From positions 1 through 46,480 of the forward strand of contig JAUPTV010000022.1 in assembly GCA_030917925.1 (NCBI GenBank): DNA of 46,480 nucleotides. Reading direction: 5' to 3'. Positions 26,501 through 37,269 of this stretch are shown here, piece by piece (the stretch's first letter is position 1; each line of letters begins with the position of its first letter). The translations under genes and the position numbers were made by a program. Origin of the DNA: Pseudomonadota bacterium. GTDB lineage: Bacteria; Pseudomonadota; Gammaproteobacteria; Competibacterales; Competibacteraceae. The notes beneath the pieces are model-generated. The model made no database searches, had not been told where the DNA came from, and saw only the letters and a program-made list of their open reading frames with translations.

Positions 26501-26749
26501 TTCCACGGTATCCAGATCAATCCCGACATCCTTGGCTTCGATATAACCCAGCGGCAACTCGCCCCGCGCCACGATGTAATCCGGCGCACCACAGGCAATC
26601 CGCTTCGGCTCATTAGTTGCGGTGATCGTACCGTCCAGCAACTCCACCAGCGCCTTTAACGCCGGGCGGTGGGTATGCTCAGTGGCGTTGCCGGCTTTCA
26701 GCGCGGCGGACAATTGCTGGAGATAAGTGGAGAAGGGTTGGGGATTCAT
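23525..26749 (-). CDS. single-chain restriction-methylation enzyme (type IIG / ISP-C-like)
   Basis: A 1074-residue enzyme joining nuclease, methyltransferase and specificity parts. Near the N-terminus APDYIV...LGYIEAK (about 57-75) is a PD-(D/E)xK-type core. The N6-adenine methyltransferase domain has ILDPATGTGTFLYAV (motif I) and VVLGNPPYSGHS (motif IV). The C-terminal 450 residues resemble the type ISP specificity domain. No helicase motifs are seen, unlike true type ISP enzymes (about 1500 residues), so it is better viewed as type IIG-like. Start at 26749 (MNPQPFSTYLQQLSAALK) is family-like; a GTG at 26824 overlapping the PIN gene's stop would add 25 low-complexity residues and couple translation. 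Frame intact. Confidence 0.85.
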   Translation of the reverse strand: MNPQPFSTYLQQLSAALKAGNATEHTHRPALKALVELLDGTITATNEPKRIACGAPDYIVARGELPLGYIEAKDVGIDLDTVETSDQLQRYRASLANLLLTDYLEFRWYVGGERRLTARLAAAPSSKGLVQPLKATPVALESVAELFTQFLTATVPTIATPRELALRLAAQARLLRGLIQRALAEEAADGSLHGQLQAIQAVLLPQLTVEQFSDLYAQTLCYGLFTARCHAKAGTHFTRQHAAYDLPKTHPFLRTLFNHIAGPELNEDIAWAVDEAAELLARSDMAAILQNFGQRTRQEDPVVHFYETFLAEYDPALRDTRGVYYTPEPVVSWLVRSVDAVLKQTFGLPLGLADASKMTVQEGEQTVSTHRVQILDPATGTGTFLYAVIEQIHAAFADNQGLWSGYVREHLLPRLYGFELLMAPYTVAHLKLGLLLRDTGYDFAGDDRLRVYLTNTLEQPRELTHLPLFGEWLVKEARQAAYVKQNAPIMVVLGNPPYSGHSANQGEWIAGLLRGLDGVNGQRTGSYFMVDGQPLNERNPKWLNDDYVKFIRFAQWRIEQTGYGVLAVITNHGYLDNPTFRGMRRSLMETFDDLYLLDLHGNSKKKEKAPDGGKDENVFDIQQGVAMGLFIRAPRPEGDVSGVRAECRMHHAELWGEREGKYQWLLENDISTTAWQPIKPQAPYYLFIPQDMNLLGEYEQGWNIKEIMPVSVMGFQSHRDPFAIDIDRDSLQRRIQEMRNNNITDRDFCELYLIKDTRDWKISKAREQLRTDQYWQQKIIECAYRPFDTRWCYFSEVAVERPRSELKQHVANRANLCLNVVRQTKAADWRHAVVTDKPAPAVFVEIKDGSTLFPLYLYPGSKGDLMDDADSYSAHGRRSNLTPQFIQTCTVNLNLTYVEDKTGDLKTTVGPEDVFHYAYAIFHSPTYRSRYAAFLKIDFPRLPLTSDQTLFRQLCSLGAELTALHLMERDAPTIASYPIAGTNQVDAVRYAEPTDTTPGRVWINAAQYFQGIPPDVWNVHIGGYQVLAKWLKDRKGRVLNFDDLMHYQRITAALQRTLQIQQDIDEAIGEWPMR

Positions 26750-26820
26750 CAGATTATGAGGACTTGGCCGGTCGATGGCAGAGGAGGTAGGCGTACATGG
26801 GATTGCAGGAAAAATTGAGG

Positions 26821-27423
26821 TCACAATAGTCGCGATACATCATCAGACGCCAGCCATAAGCTAGTTTGTATCATTCTTGAGTTGCGCAGACGCTCAATCA
26901 GTTCCTTTGTATCCCAAGGTGGGTGTTTCTTCCGTTCCCGCAATTCGCGAAATGCTGCAACTGCCCGCTTTTCGTTGAGATCCACCAGATCCATCACAAA
27001 ATCATCTGGATGGATCACCTCCAGTCCAAAATGCTGACGTAGATGAGCGACTGCGAAATCTGCAAGGTTAAAAGTAACAATAGCGTCTGCCCGTGCAGCA
27101 ATGGCCGTCATCACAACGTGTCGGTCTTTCGGGTCAACCGGTTCGAGCAACTCGATGTTGGAAATGGGCGTAATAATTTCCGCATCGGGGAAAGCCCGCG
27201 TCATGCTGTCAGCGACTCGCTGGATTTGTGCAACGACATCGCGGTCGGGATCGTTTTCCTGTATTCGCAAGGCCAGATTTCTGCTCCATTCTTCCTGGAT
27301 TTTGGGTGACCACTTGGGACTGAAAAATCCGTGATTCGCGAGCGTCAACAACACGTCCCGCACGAGCATCGAAAAGAGGGTGCAGGCATCCAGCACCACG
27401 GTAAACCGATCAAGTGGAACCAT
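26821..27423 (-). CDS. PIN-domain toxin
   Basis: PIN-domain RNase of 200 residues. Conserved acidic sites: the Asp in FTVVLDACTLFS, Glu in IQEEWSRNL, Asp in DPKDRHVVMTAIAA and Asp/Asn in TFNLADFA. The size is above the usual 130-150 of VapC and fits the longer PIN family found beside excisionase-like HTH antitoxins. Its ATG overlaps the stop of the HTH gene by one base (TAATG). Probable toxin of that pair; RNA target unknown. Confidence 0.85.
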   Translation of the reverse strand: MVPLDRFTVVLDACTLFSMLVRDVLLTLANHGFFSPKWSPKIQEEWSRNLALRIQENDPDRDVVAQIQRVADSMTRAFPDAEIITPISNIELLEPVDPKDRHVVMTAIAARADAIVTFNLADFAVAHLRQHFGLEVIHPDDFVMDLVDLNEKRAVAAFRELRERKKHPPWDTKELIERLRNSRMIQTSLWLASDDVSRLL

Positions 27424-27884
27424 TAGAGATCGTAGCCACCCAGTGCTTCGGAGGCTCTGACCAGCTCATCCAAAGCGGCCCGGCTATTGACCTGCATCCT
27501 CTCCCGGTAAGCCAGCACGTCTTTCAACAACAGGCATCGATGACGACCCATCTTGCGAAACGGGATTGCGCCGCTTTCCAACAGATTGATCAGATAGAGG
27601 CGCGATACGCCCAGCACCTCAGCCGCCTGCTTGGTGGTCAATTCAGAAGACTCTGGATACAGAATAAAGGTTTGCTGCCGGGCCATGAGGGCCAGTATCT
27701 GGGAGAGCAAGCGTAGCGTCGCCGGGGGAACTTCCAGTTTAAAACCACTGTTCCCCTCGGCTTCTTCAACCAGAGCGATGCGGTGTACGCAAGAACGGTC
27801 CAGCGCTTCGCTCATTAAACGACTGGCTTGCGCCAACAGGTCAGTATCAGCATCGCTGAGTTCAATACGGTCGGGAGTAATCAT
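27423..27884 (-). CDS. excisionase-type HTH antitoxin
   Basis: A 153-residue protein with a C-terminal excisionase-like winged helix (about 83-130: LTTKQAAEVLGVSRLYLINL, GAIPFRKMGRHRCLLLKDVL). Such proteins are partners of PIN toxins and bind the operon promoter. Met at 27884 has a GGAGGGG ribosome site 8 bp upstream, which rules in favour of it over the upstream in-frame GTG/Met at 27914. It is the first gene of the island, beginning 43 bp after the yejA stop, so the island promoter must lie in this gap or within yejA. Confidence 0.85.
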   Translation of the reverse strand: MITPDRIELSDADTDLLAQASRLMSEALDRSCVHRIALVEEAEGNSGFKLEVPPATLRLLSQILALMARQQTFILYPESSELTTKQAAEVLGVSRLYLINLLESGAIPFRKMGRHRCLLLKDVLAYRERMQVNSRAALDELVRASEALGGYDL

Positions 27885-27926
27885 GACCAGGCCCCTCCAG
27901 GTTGCAACTCTCAATAAAAAAAACCA

Positions 27927-29792
27927 TTACGGCTTGCTCTGATTGGCCTTTTCCGAACTCGCCCCCCGCTGACTCAACGCCGCCGCCTTGGCCGGATCAA
28001 TCCACCAAGCGTTTAACTGCACGCCCTGCAATGGCGTTACCGACGGATAGCCAAACTTGTTCCACAACGCAAGGCGGTCATAAGCAATATGCCAATGCGG
28101 AATCACCAGGAAATTCCATTGCAGCGCCCGATCCAGCGCCCGTACCCGCGTCACCAGAGTAGTCCGGTCCGGCGCGGCGATCAGTTGTTCCACCAGCGCA
28201 TCCACTGCTGGATTCTTCAATCCGGCCAGATTGCGGCTGCCCGGCTGATCGGCAGAAGCGCTGCTCCAGAATTCCCGCTGTTCATTGCCCGGCGACAGCG
28301 ATTGACCCCAGACATTCACAATCATGTCGAAATCGAAAGAGCGCGTCCGGTTTTCGTACTGGGCGGAATCCACATTCCGCACGGTCATCTCAATCCCCAG
28401 TCGCTCCAGATTGCGGGCGAACGGCAACCCGATCCGTTCCCAGGTCGGCTCATCGATCAACAGCTCAAAGCGAAACGGTTCACCCTGGACGTTAACCAGT
28501 TTGCGATCCCGAAAAGTCCACCCAGCCTCTTTCAACAGTTCCAGCGCTTTCTTAAAATTCGCCCGCAGTTGCCCGTCATCATTGGCCACCGGCGGCTGAT
28601 AGTCCACGGTGAACACTTCAGGCGGCAAATCCTTGCGCAGCGGCTCCAGCAGCGCCAGTTCCTCCGGCGACGGCAAACCCCGCGCCGCCAGTTCGGAATT
28701 GTCAAAATAGCTGCGGGTCCGCTGGTACTGACCATAAAACAGGTTGCGATTGCTCCATTCAAAGTCGAAAGCATAGGCCAGCGCCTGACGCACCTTGGGA
28801 TTCTGGAACAGTGGGCGGCGCAGATTAAAGGTAAAGCCCTGCATCCCCGCCGGTAACTGCCGGGGGAACGTGACCTTGCTGACCCATCCCTGACTGAGCG
28901 CCGGGAAATCGTAACCGGTCGCCCACAGCTTGGAATTGTTCTCTATCCGCAAATCGTATGCGCCCGCTTTGAACGCCTCCAGGGCCACGTTGCCATCCCG
29001 GTAATAGTCATAGACCAGCCGGTCGATGTTGTGCTGACCCCGATTAACCGGCAAATCCCGGCCCCAGTACTGGGCATCGCGGGTATAGGCAATAAAGCGC
29101 CCCGCCTCAAAGCGCTCAATCCGGTACGGGCCGCTGCCCACCGGAATATCCAGGGTGGTCGCCGCAAAGTCCCGATCCTGCCAGTATTTTTTCGACAGCA
29201 CCGGCATCTGGCCGACAATGAGCGGCAACTCCCGATTCTCGCCGGGCGCAAAGGTAAATTTTATCCGCCGCTCATCCAGCCGCTCGGCGCTGGCAATGCT
29301 GGTGTAATAGAACCGGAAGGCCGGACTGCCCTTGCTTTTCAATATCTCAAAGGAAAACAGCACGTCATCGGCGGTGATGGGACTGCCATCATGAAATTTC
29401 GCCTGCGGGCGCAGGGTAAACGTCACCGAACCCCGATCCGCCGGAATGTCCACGCTCTCCGCGATCAAGCCATATTCACTGAACGGCTCATCGGCGCTGC
29501 TGGTCAACAGGCTTTCAAACAACTGGCCAATGCCGGCCGCCGCCTGTCCCTTGATATTAAAGGGGTTGAAGGTATCGAAACTGCCGATGGCAGCAAAACG
29601 CGCCTCGCCGCCCTTGGGAGCGTCAGGATTGACGTACTCGAAATGCTTGAAATCCGGACCGTACTTCGGCTGACCGTGCAGCGCAATGCCATGGACCGGT
29701 TCGCCCAGCGCGACGGTCATCGACAACCCACTACTCAACAGCAACAGGCCAGCGGTCAGCCCGTGCAAGCAACAGAATTTTGCGCGATTCAT
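27927..29792 (-). CDS. yejA: peptide ABC transporter substrate-binding protein YejA
   Basis: Periplasmic oligopeptide-binding protein of the SBP_bac_5 family, YejA type, 621 residues (E. coli YejA about 604). Signal peptide about 1-30. Family segments: HGIALHGQPKYGPDFKHFEY, VNPDAPKGGEARF, LTADD-like ITADDVLFSFE, VGSGPYRIE, GFTFNLRRPLFQNPKVRQAL and the C-terminal NFLVIPHWHIAYDR. It should deliver peptides to YejB/E/F. AAAGGATAG precedes the ATG. The permease gene yejB is found only after a five-gene insertion. Divergent from fabI with an 84-bp gap. Confidence 0.93.
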   Translation of the reverse strand: MNRAKFCCLHGLTAGLLLLSSGLSMTVALGEPVHGIALHGQPKYGPDFKHFEYVNPDAPKGGEARFAAIGSFDTFNPFNIKGQAAAGIGQLFESLLTSSADEPFSEYGLIAESVDIPADRGSVTFTLRPQAKFHDGSPITADDVLFSFEILKSKGSPAFRFYYTSIASAERLDERRIKFTFAPGENRELPLIVGQMPVLSKKYWQDRDFAATTLDIPVGSGPYRIERFEAGRFIAYTRDAQYWGRDLPVNRGQHNIDRLVYDYYRDGNVALEAFKAGAYDLRIENNSKLWATGYDFPALSQGWVSKVTFPRQLPAGMQGFTFNLRRPLFQNPKVRQALAYAFDFEWSNRNLFYGQYQRTRSYFDNSELAARGLPSPEELALLEPLRKDLPPEVFTVDYQPPVANDDGQLRANFKKALELLKEAGWTFRDRKLVNVQGEPFRFELLIDEPTWERIGLPFARNLERLGIEMTVRNVDSAQYENRTRSFDFDMIVNVWGQSLSPGNEQREFWSSASADQPGSRNLAGLKNPAVDALVEQLIAAPDRTTLVTRVRALDRALQWNFLVIPHWHIAYDRLALWNKFGYPSVTPLQGVQLNAWWIDPAKAAALSQRGASSEKANQSKP

Positions 29793-29805
29793 AGCCTATC
29801 CTTTA

Positions 29806-29826
29806 CAGTTCGCAGTTCACAGTTCG
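29806..29826. repeat. tandem 7-bp repeats CAGTTCR x3 between yejA and fabI
   Basis: CAGTTCG-CAGTTCA-CAGTTCG, exact period of 7, followed by a decayed fourth unit (CAATTTA). It lies inside the 84-bp divergent promoter region of yejA and fabI and could be an operator array or merely a short slippage product. Confidence 0.6.
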
Positions 29827-29876
29827 CAATTTAATCACCCGTTAACACGATACCCAAACCCAACAGGAGTTTCATT

Positions 29877-30662
29877 ATGGGCTTTCTCGCCGGCAAACGC
29901 GCCCTGATTACCGGAGTCGCCAGCAACCGTTCCATTGCCTGGGGCATCGCCCAGGCCATGCATCGCGAAGGCGCTGAACTGGCTTTTACCTACCAGAACG
30001 ACAAACTGCAACCCCGCGTCGCGAAGATCGCTGCCGAACTGGGCAGTTCCATCACCCTGCCCTGTGAAGTAGCCAATGACGCGGATATTGAAGCGGTGTT
30101 CGAGGGACTTCAGCAGCACTGGGATGGGCTGGATATTCTGGTGCATTCGGTAGCCTACGCACCACGTGAGGCGTTGGAAGGCGACTTTCTGGAGGGCATC
30201 AGCCGGGAAAATTTCCGCATCGCCCACGACATCAGCTCCTACAGCTTCGCCGCCCTGGCCAAAGCCGCTCGCCCGTTGATGAAAGGTCGGCATGGCTCGC
30301 TGATTACCATGACCTATCTGGGCGGAGTGCGGTCGGTGCCGAATTACAACGTCATGGGATTAGCCAAGGCCAGTCTGGACGCCAACGTTCGCTATCTGGC
30401 GCAAGCTTTGGGGCCGGAAGGCACGCGGGTCAACGCCATTTCTGCCGGACCGATCCGCACCTTGGCCGCGTCCGGCATCAAAAATTTCCGCAAGATGCTG
30501 GATACCTTTGAGCACACCGCGCCGATGCGCAAGTGCGTCACCATCGAAGAAGTCGGCAACGCGGCGGCGTTCCTGTGTTCCGACCTGGCGTCCGGCATTA
30601 GCGGGGAAATTTTGTACGTCGATGGCGGGTTTAATACCGTCGCGCTGGGCGCGATGGAGTAA
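29877..30662 (+). CDS. fabI: enoyl-[acyl-carrier-protein] reductase [NADH] FabI
   Basis: Last step of the fatty-acid elongation cycle, reducing trans-2-enoyl-ACP with NADH; the target of triclosan-like inhibitors. The 261 residues (E. coli 262) show the SDR-type nucleotide loop [27 protein letters not shown], and the FabI catalytic pattern Y-x6-K in [18 protein letters not shown] (Tyr and Lys) with the earlier Tyr in MTYLGG. AGGAG 8 bp before the ATG. Stand-alone gene, followed by a hairpin 9 bp after the stop. Confidence 0.96.
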   Translation: MGFLAGKRALITGVASNRSIAWGIAQAMHREGAELAFTYQNDKLQPRVAKIAAELGSSITLPCEVANDADIEAVFEGLQQHWDGLDILVHSVAYAPREALEGDFLEGISRENFRIAHDISSYSFAALAKAARPLMKGRHGSLITMTYLGGVRSVPNYNVMGLAKASLDANVRYLAQALGPEGTRVNAISAGPIRTLAASGIKNFRKMLDTFEHTAPMRKCVTIEEVGNAAAFLCSDLASGISGEILYVDGGFNTVALGAME

Positions 30663-30670
30663 ACGCCCTC

Positions 30671-30755
30671 ACCCCCTACCTCGCTCCCAGAGGGCCAGGG
30701 GGTGTTGTGGAATTTCCCTCCTTGGAAAAGGAGGGGTGGCGCACAGCGCCGGGGT
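30671..30755. repeat. two intergenic hairpins between fabI and ppiD
   Basis: First hairpin: CACCCCCT (30671-30678) pairs with AGGGGGTG (30698-30705), with an inner CTC/GAG. Second: CCCTCCTT (30717-30724) pairs perfectly with AAGGAGGG (30729-30736), loop GGAA, followed by a GGCGC/GCGCC mini-stem. They separate the convergent fabI and ppiD genes. No T runs; wording resembles dispersed intergenic repeats, possibly acting as terminators. Confidence 0.55.
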
Positions 30756-30800
30756 GGTTCGAAGCGGCGACTCCAAAGGTGATTCAGGAACGCGATATGC

Positions 30801-32720
30801 CTACAACCGGTCGCTGTACATCACGACTTTAGTTTTGACCCGCACACTATCCAGCAACCCGGCAAACTGCCCGGAGCCGATCTGCTGGGTCAGTTGTTGC
30901 GCCAACGCCTTGCGTTCATCCTCGGACAGCGCATCTTTCTGCCCCGGCACCACCCGCGCCACCACCAGCACAACTTGATCGCCATTGGCCAGCGTGGTTG
31001 AACCCAGCGCAACCTTTCCCTCTTCCGGTTGCGGCAGGCGGAACGCGGCAGTCAGCACCGCGTTATCCAGCGATTTTGCATCGCGGCCCACCAGCCCGGC
31101 GTTTTTGAACTCGCCGCCAAATTCCCCGGCGAGAACTTGCAGATGTTCGCCCTTGACCGCTCGGGCTTTCAGCGTTTCCAGATCCTTGGCCAGCGCCTCG
31201 CGAGCTTGTTGCTCGCGTAAAATTCCGACAATCTCCTCGCGGGATTCCTCCAGAGTGCGCGGGGTCGCCTCTTTATGTTCTTTCAGCCGAAGCATGACGA
31301 CATGCCCCTGCTCCAGTTCGAGAGGCTCACTGTTCAAACCGCGCTTGAGCACATCCTCACTGAAGGCGCTCTCCACGACCTTCGGTTGCTTGGCAATGCC
31401 CTCCCCGCCCTGGCGATTGAACCAGTCGCTCTCCTGAATCGTTACCGCCAGCGCTTTGGCCGCCGGTTCCAGACTGTCGGGATGTTCGTAACCGAGATTG
31501 GCCAGGGTCTGGGTGATTTCATAAAAGCGGTTTTCCGCCTGTTGCTGGCGCAATTCCTGGGCGATGCTCTCGCGAACTTCCGCGAACGGCTTAACCTGAG
31601 CTGGCGTTATCGTATCCAGACGCACGACATGGAAGCCGGATGGCATCCGTACCGGTTCGCTGACGTCTCCCGACTTTTCCAATGCATACAGCGCATTTTC
31701 CAGCGCCGGACTGTCGAACATGCCTTTACTGATCACGCCCAGTTCGCCGCCTTCCGCCTGTCCGGAGGCATCGGCTTTCACTTCCTGCAACGCCTGATCA
31801 AAGGTTTTGGCACCGGAGCGAATCTCACTGGCGATCTGCTGCGCTTTCGCCTGCGCCTGTTCCACTTCCGCCGGAGCCACGCCCAGGGGCAATTTCACCA
31901 GAATATGCGACGCTGAACGCTCTTCGGGTCGGCCATATTTATCGAGTTGCGCCTCGTAAGCCGTTTTCAACTCGTCCTCACTGAGGGTGATCGGGTCGGC
32001 CATACTCGACAGTTTCAGTTCAATGAACTGCACTTGCGCCTGTTCAGGATTGACGAAACGCGCTGGATTCTTCGCAAAGTAGTCCTGGATCGCCGCATCT
32101 TCCACCTGCGCCCTGGCGACATACTGCGCCAGTGGCAGCTTGAGAAAATACACGTCCCGTTGCTGCTTGAGCAGCGCGATCAACTGTTGCAGTTCCGCCG
32201 AGGTCGTCAACGCCGAAGCGGTTACGCCATCGCGCAACTGTTCCGTAGCCAGCGATTGCCGCAACCCTTCTTCAAACAGCGCCGCGGTATAGCCCTGATT
32301 GCGCAATAACCGCTCGTACAGTTCCTTGTTAAATCCGCCGCTCTGCTGGAAAACCGGCAACGCCAGCAACGCGCCGCGCAACTGCTGATTGCCCACCCGC
32401 AAGCCCTGATCGCCAACCAGTTGCATCAACACCTGCTCGTCGATCAACTGCCGCAAGACATCCTGCTTTAACTGTGGCCCTTCCAGCAACGCGGCGTCCA
32501 GATTATTGCCCAGCATGGCCTGCAAGCGTTGCCGCTGTTGCTGATAGGCCCGCTGATAGTCCTGCAAGGAGATTTTGCTATCGCCGACGAGCGCGGCGTC
32601 CATGGGTCCGCCGCCCTCAAAGTAGGATTCAATGCCCCATATGGCAAAGGGGACGGTCAACAGGCCAACGATGGTGTAAGCGAACCAGCCTCTGGCACGA
32701 TCACGGATTTTTTGTAGCAT
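30801..32720 (-). CDS. ppiD: peptidyl-prolyl isomerase-like periplasmic chaperone PpiD
   Basis: Inner-membrane-anchored periplasmic folding factor at the Sec exit. The 639 residues (E. coli 623) have an N-terminal cytoplasmic stub MLQKIRDRARG, one TM (about 12-32, WFAYTIVGLLTVPFAIWGIE), a SurA-N-like chaperone region (about 35-230) and a parvulin domain (about 265-365: ASHILVKLP, GGELGVISKGMFDSPALENA, SGFHVVRLD). A second, degenerate parvulin-like region follows. Met at 32720 is the family start; the open frame to 32789 is not family-like. Position downstream of hupB matches the classic lon-hupB-ppiD order, here with two tRNAs in between. Confidence 0.93.
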   Translation of the reverse strand: MLQKIRDRARGWFAYTIVGLLTVPFAIWGIESYFEGGGPMDAALVGDSKISLQDYQRAYQQQRQRLQAMLGNNLDAALLEGPQLKQDVLRQLIDEQVLMQLVGDQGLRVGNQQLRGALLALPVFQQSGGFNKELYERLLRNQGYTAALFEEGLRQSLATEQLRDGVTASALTTSAELQQLIALLKQQRDVYFLKLPLAQYVARAQVEDAAIQDYFAKNPARFVNPEQAQVQFIELKLSSMADPITLSEDELKTAYEAQLDKYGRPEERSASHILVKLPLGVAPAEVEQAQAKAQQIASEIRSGAKTFDQALQEVKADASGQAEGGELGVISKGMFDSPALENALYALEKSGDVSEPVRMPSGFHVVRLDTITPAQVKPFAEVRESIAQELRQQQAENRFYEITQTLANLGYEHPDSLEPAAKALAVTIQESDWFNRQGGEGIAKQPKVVESAFSEDVLKRGLNSEPLELEQGHVVMLRLKEHKEATPRTLEESREEIVGILREQQAREALAKDLETLKARAVKGEHLQVLAGEFGGEFKNAGLVGRDAKSLDNAVLTAAFRLPQPEEGKVALGSTTLANGDQVVLVVARVVPGQKDALSEDERKALAQQLTQQIGSGQFAGLLDSVRVKTKVVMYSDRL

Positions 32721-32822
32721 GGCAAATGACTCGCTGCAGATTGAATCAGGGAAAAAAACCGGCATTCGAATGATGCGGCAAACACGCACAAAAAAGGGTG
32801 TCTGAACGACACCCCTGGAATT

Positions 32823-32899
32823 TGGCGGAGCGGACGGGACTCGAACCCGCGACCCTCGGCGTGACAGGCCGATATTCTAACCAACTGAACTACCGCTCC
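32823..32899 (-). tRNA. tRNA-Asp (GTC)
   Basis: Complete cloverleaf on the minus strand with encoded CCA. Acceptor GGAGCGG/CCGCTCC, discriminator G, D-arm GTTCAGTTGGTTAGAAT, anticodon GTC at 32863-32865, T-arm GGGTTCGAGTCCC. Confidence 0.96.
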
Positions 32900-32914
32900 G
32901 GTACTACAAAACCA

Positions 32915-32990
32915 TGGTGGGTGCTGAGGGGTTTGAACCCCCGACCCTCGCCTTGTAAGGGCGATGCTCTCCCAACTGAGCTAAGCACCC
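32915..32990 (-). tRNA. tRNA-Val (TAC)
   Basis: Complete cloverleaf with encoded CCA. Acceptor GGGTGCT/AGCACCC, discriminator A, anticodon TAC at 32955-32957 in CCCTTACAAGG, T-arm GGGGGTTCAAACCCC. It starts 12 bp after the hupB stop, so it is probably cotranscribed with hupB and tRNA-Asp. Confidence 0.96.
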
Positions 32991-33002
32991 TGGGAAAGAG
33001 GG

Positions 33003-33275
33003 TTATTTTATCGCTTCCTTGAGCGTTTTACCAGCCTTAAAAACCGGCGCTTTACTGGCGTTGATTTCCATGGGTTCACCGGTTTTCGGATTGTGGCCGG
33101 TGCGCGCCGGACGCTCCCGCACCGAAAAGGTGCCAAAACCGGTGATGACCACTGAATCTCCCTCGCTGAGGGCCTTGCCAATCGCTACAGTCATGGCGTC
33201 AACGGCTTTGCCTGCTGCCGCTTTGGACAGATCCGCCGCCTGAGCAACGGCCTCGACCAGTTCAGTCTTGTTCAT
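33003..33275 (-). CDS. hupB: DNA-binding protein HU-beta
   Basis: Nucleoid-associated HU protein of 90 residues. Family features: [38 protein letters not shown] (DNA-binding arm), and [16 protein letters not shown] at the C-terminus. Met at 33275 is preceded by AAAGGA; upstream in-frame codons to 33332 are not part of the protein. A strong own promoter lies about 100 bp upstream in the lon-hupB gap. Confidence 0.96.
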   Translation of the reverse strand: MNKTELVEAVAQAADLSKAAAGKAVDAMTVAIGKALSEGDSVVITGFGTFSVRERPARTGHNPKTGEPMEINASKAPVFKAGKTLKEAIK

Positions 33276-33375
33276 AAGCCCTTTCCTTTGCAATGTTATC
33301 GGTTGTTGAGTAGAGGGGATGCGGCCCGGCAAAATGCGCGGGAATCCTCCCCTTGGCGAATCACAGCAAGGCGCC

Positions 33376-33404
33376 TTATAACAGGGCGTTTAAAGCAGTG
33401 TCAA
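33376..33404 (-). promoter_or_regulatory. hupB: strong sigma70 promoter of hupB
   Basis: On the minus strand: perfect TTGACA (33404-33399), spacer of exactly 17 bp, TTATAA (33381-33376). It lies between the lon stop and the hupB ATG, giving a leader of about 95 nt. Probably also drives the two tRNAs downstream. Confidence 0.85.
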
Positions 33405-33433
33405 TTGGCGCCGACAAACATTCTCAATCCGTC

Positions 33434-35875
<2,442 letters not shown>

Positions 35876-35932
35876 CAGTTTCTCCGTAAGGGAGCCAGGA
35901 AGGGCTGAACCATGGACGATGGACAGCGATCT

Positions 35933-37216
35933 TCAAGCATCATGCCCGACCACCCGCCGCTCGACGTTTTCGTAGACGAAATAAGGTTTGGCGCGCCCCA
36001 CTACGACCGAGTCATCCACTACGACCTTGCACACATTCTGCATACTCGGCAGGTCGTACATGGTGTCCAGTAGAATCTGCTCCAGAATGGTTCTCAGACC
36101 CCGAGCGCCGGTTTTACGTTCCATGGCGCGGCGCGCTACGGCGTTGAGGGCTTCATCACGCAATTCCAGTTCACTGCCTTCCATTTCAAACAGCTTTTTG
36201 AACTGTTTGACAATAGCGTTTTTAGGTTCGGTCAGAATGCGCACCAGCGCATGTTCGTCCAGTTCCGTCAGGGTCGCTACCACCGGCAATCGGCCCACAA
36301 ACTCGGGAATCAGACCGTATTTGATCAGATCCTCCGGCTCGACTTCCATGAGCACCTCACCGACGTTCTTGCTGTTATCCTTGCTCTTAACGTCGGCGGA
36401 AAAGCCAATGCCGCCCTTTTCGGAACGGCTGCGGATCACCTTGTCCAGCCCGGCGAACGCCCCACCGCAGATAAACAGGATATTACTGGTATCGACCTGC
36501 AAGTATTCCTGCTGCGGATGCTTGCGCCCCCCCTGTGGCGGCACCGAGGCGACCGTGCCTTCAATCAGCTTGAGCAACGCCTGCTGCACCCCTTCCCCGG
36601 AAACATCGCGGGTAATGGAAGGGTTATCCGATTTGCGGGAGATTTTGTCGATTTCATCGATGTAAACAATGCCGGTCTGCGCCTTCTCGACATCGTACTC
36701 GCACTTTTGCAGCAACTTCTGAATGATGTTCTCGACATCCTCGCCGACATAACCGGCTTCGGTCAGCGTCGTGGCGTCGGCGATAGTAAACGGGACGTTG
36801 AGCAACCGCGCCAGAGTTTCAGCCAGTAGCGTCTTGCCCGAACCGGTCGGACCAATCAGCAAAATATTGCTCTTGGCGACCTCAATGTCCGGGTCCCGGC
36901 TGCCCCGGTTGGACCGTTGCAACTCCAAGCGCTTGTAGTGGTTATACAGCGCGACCGACAGCACCTTCTTGGCGCGTTCCTGGCCGATGACATATTCATC
37001 GAGCACCTGGTTGATATCGTGCGGCTTGGGCAGCTTATTGGCCGTCGGCTGTGCGCTTTCCTCCATCTCCTCGCGGATGATGTCGATGCACAGGTCAACG
37101 CATTCATCGCAGATGAACACGTTCGGTCCGGCAATCAGTTTGCGCACTTCGTGCTGGCTTTTGCCGCAAAACGAACAATACAACAGCTTGTCGTGATCAA
37201 TCCGGTCTCTAGCCAT
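35933..37216 (-). CDS. clpX: ClpX, ATP-dependent unfoldase of ClpXP
   Basis: Hexameric AAA+ unfoldase feeding ClpP, 427 residues (E. coli 424). N-terminal zinc-binding domain with C14, C17, C36, C39; Walker A GPTGSGKT; Walker [11 protein letters not shown]; the ClpP-docking IGF loop is present in [10 protein letters not shown]; sensor-2 region [11 protein letters not shown]. Directly downstream of clpP with a gap of about 53 bp. Confidence 0.97.
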   Translation of the reverse strand: MARDRIDHDKLLYCSFCGKSQHEVRKLIAGPNVFICDECVDLCIDIIREEMEESAQPTANKLPKPHDINQVLDEYVIGQERAKKVLSVALYNHYKRLELQRSNRGSRDPDIEVAKSNILLIGPTGSGKTLLAETLARLLNVPFTIADATTLTEAGYVGEDVENIIQKLLQKCEYDVEKAQTGIVYIDEIDKISRKSDNPSITRDVSGEGVQQALLKLIEGTVASVPPQGGRKHPQQEYLQVDTSNILFICGGAFAGLDKVIRSRSEKGGIGFSADVKSKDNSKNVGEVLMEVEPEDLIKYGLIPEFVGRLPVVATLTELDEHALVRILTEPKNAIVKQFKKLFEMEGSELELRDEALNAVARRAMERKTGARGLRTILEQILLDTMYDLPSMQNVCKVVVDDSVVVGRAKPYFVYENVERRVVGHDA

Positions 37217-37269
37217 CAGGCCATCCTCATTATCAATCGGTCATTACCGGCGGTGGTCCGGGGATTGAC

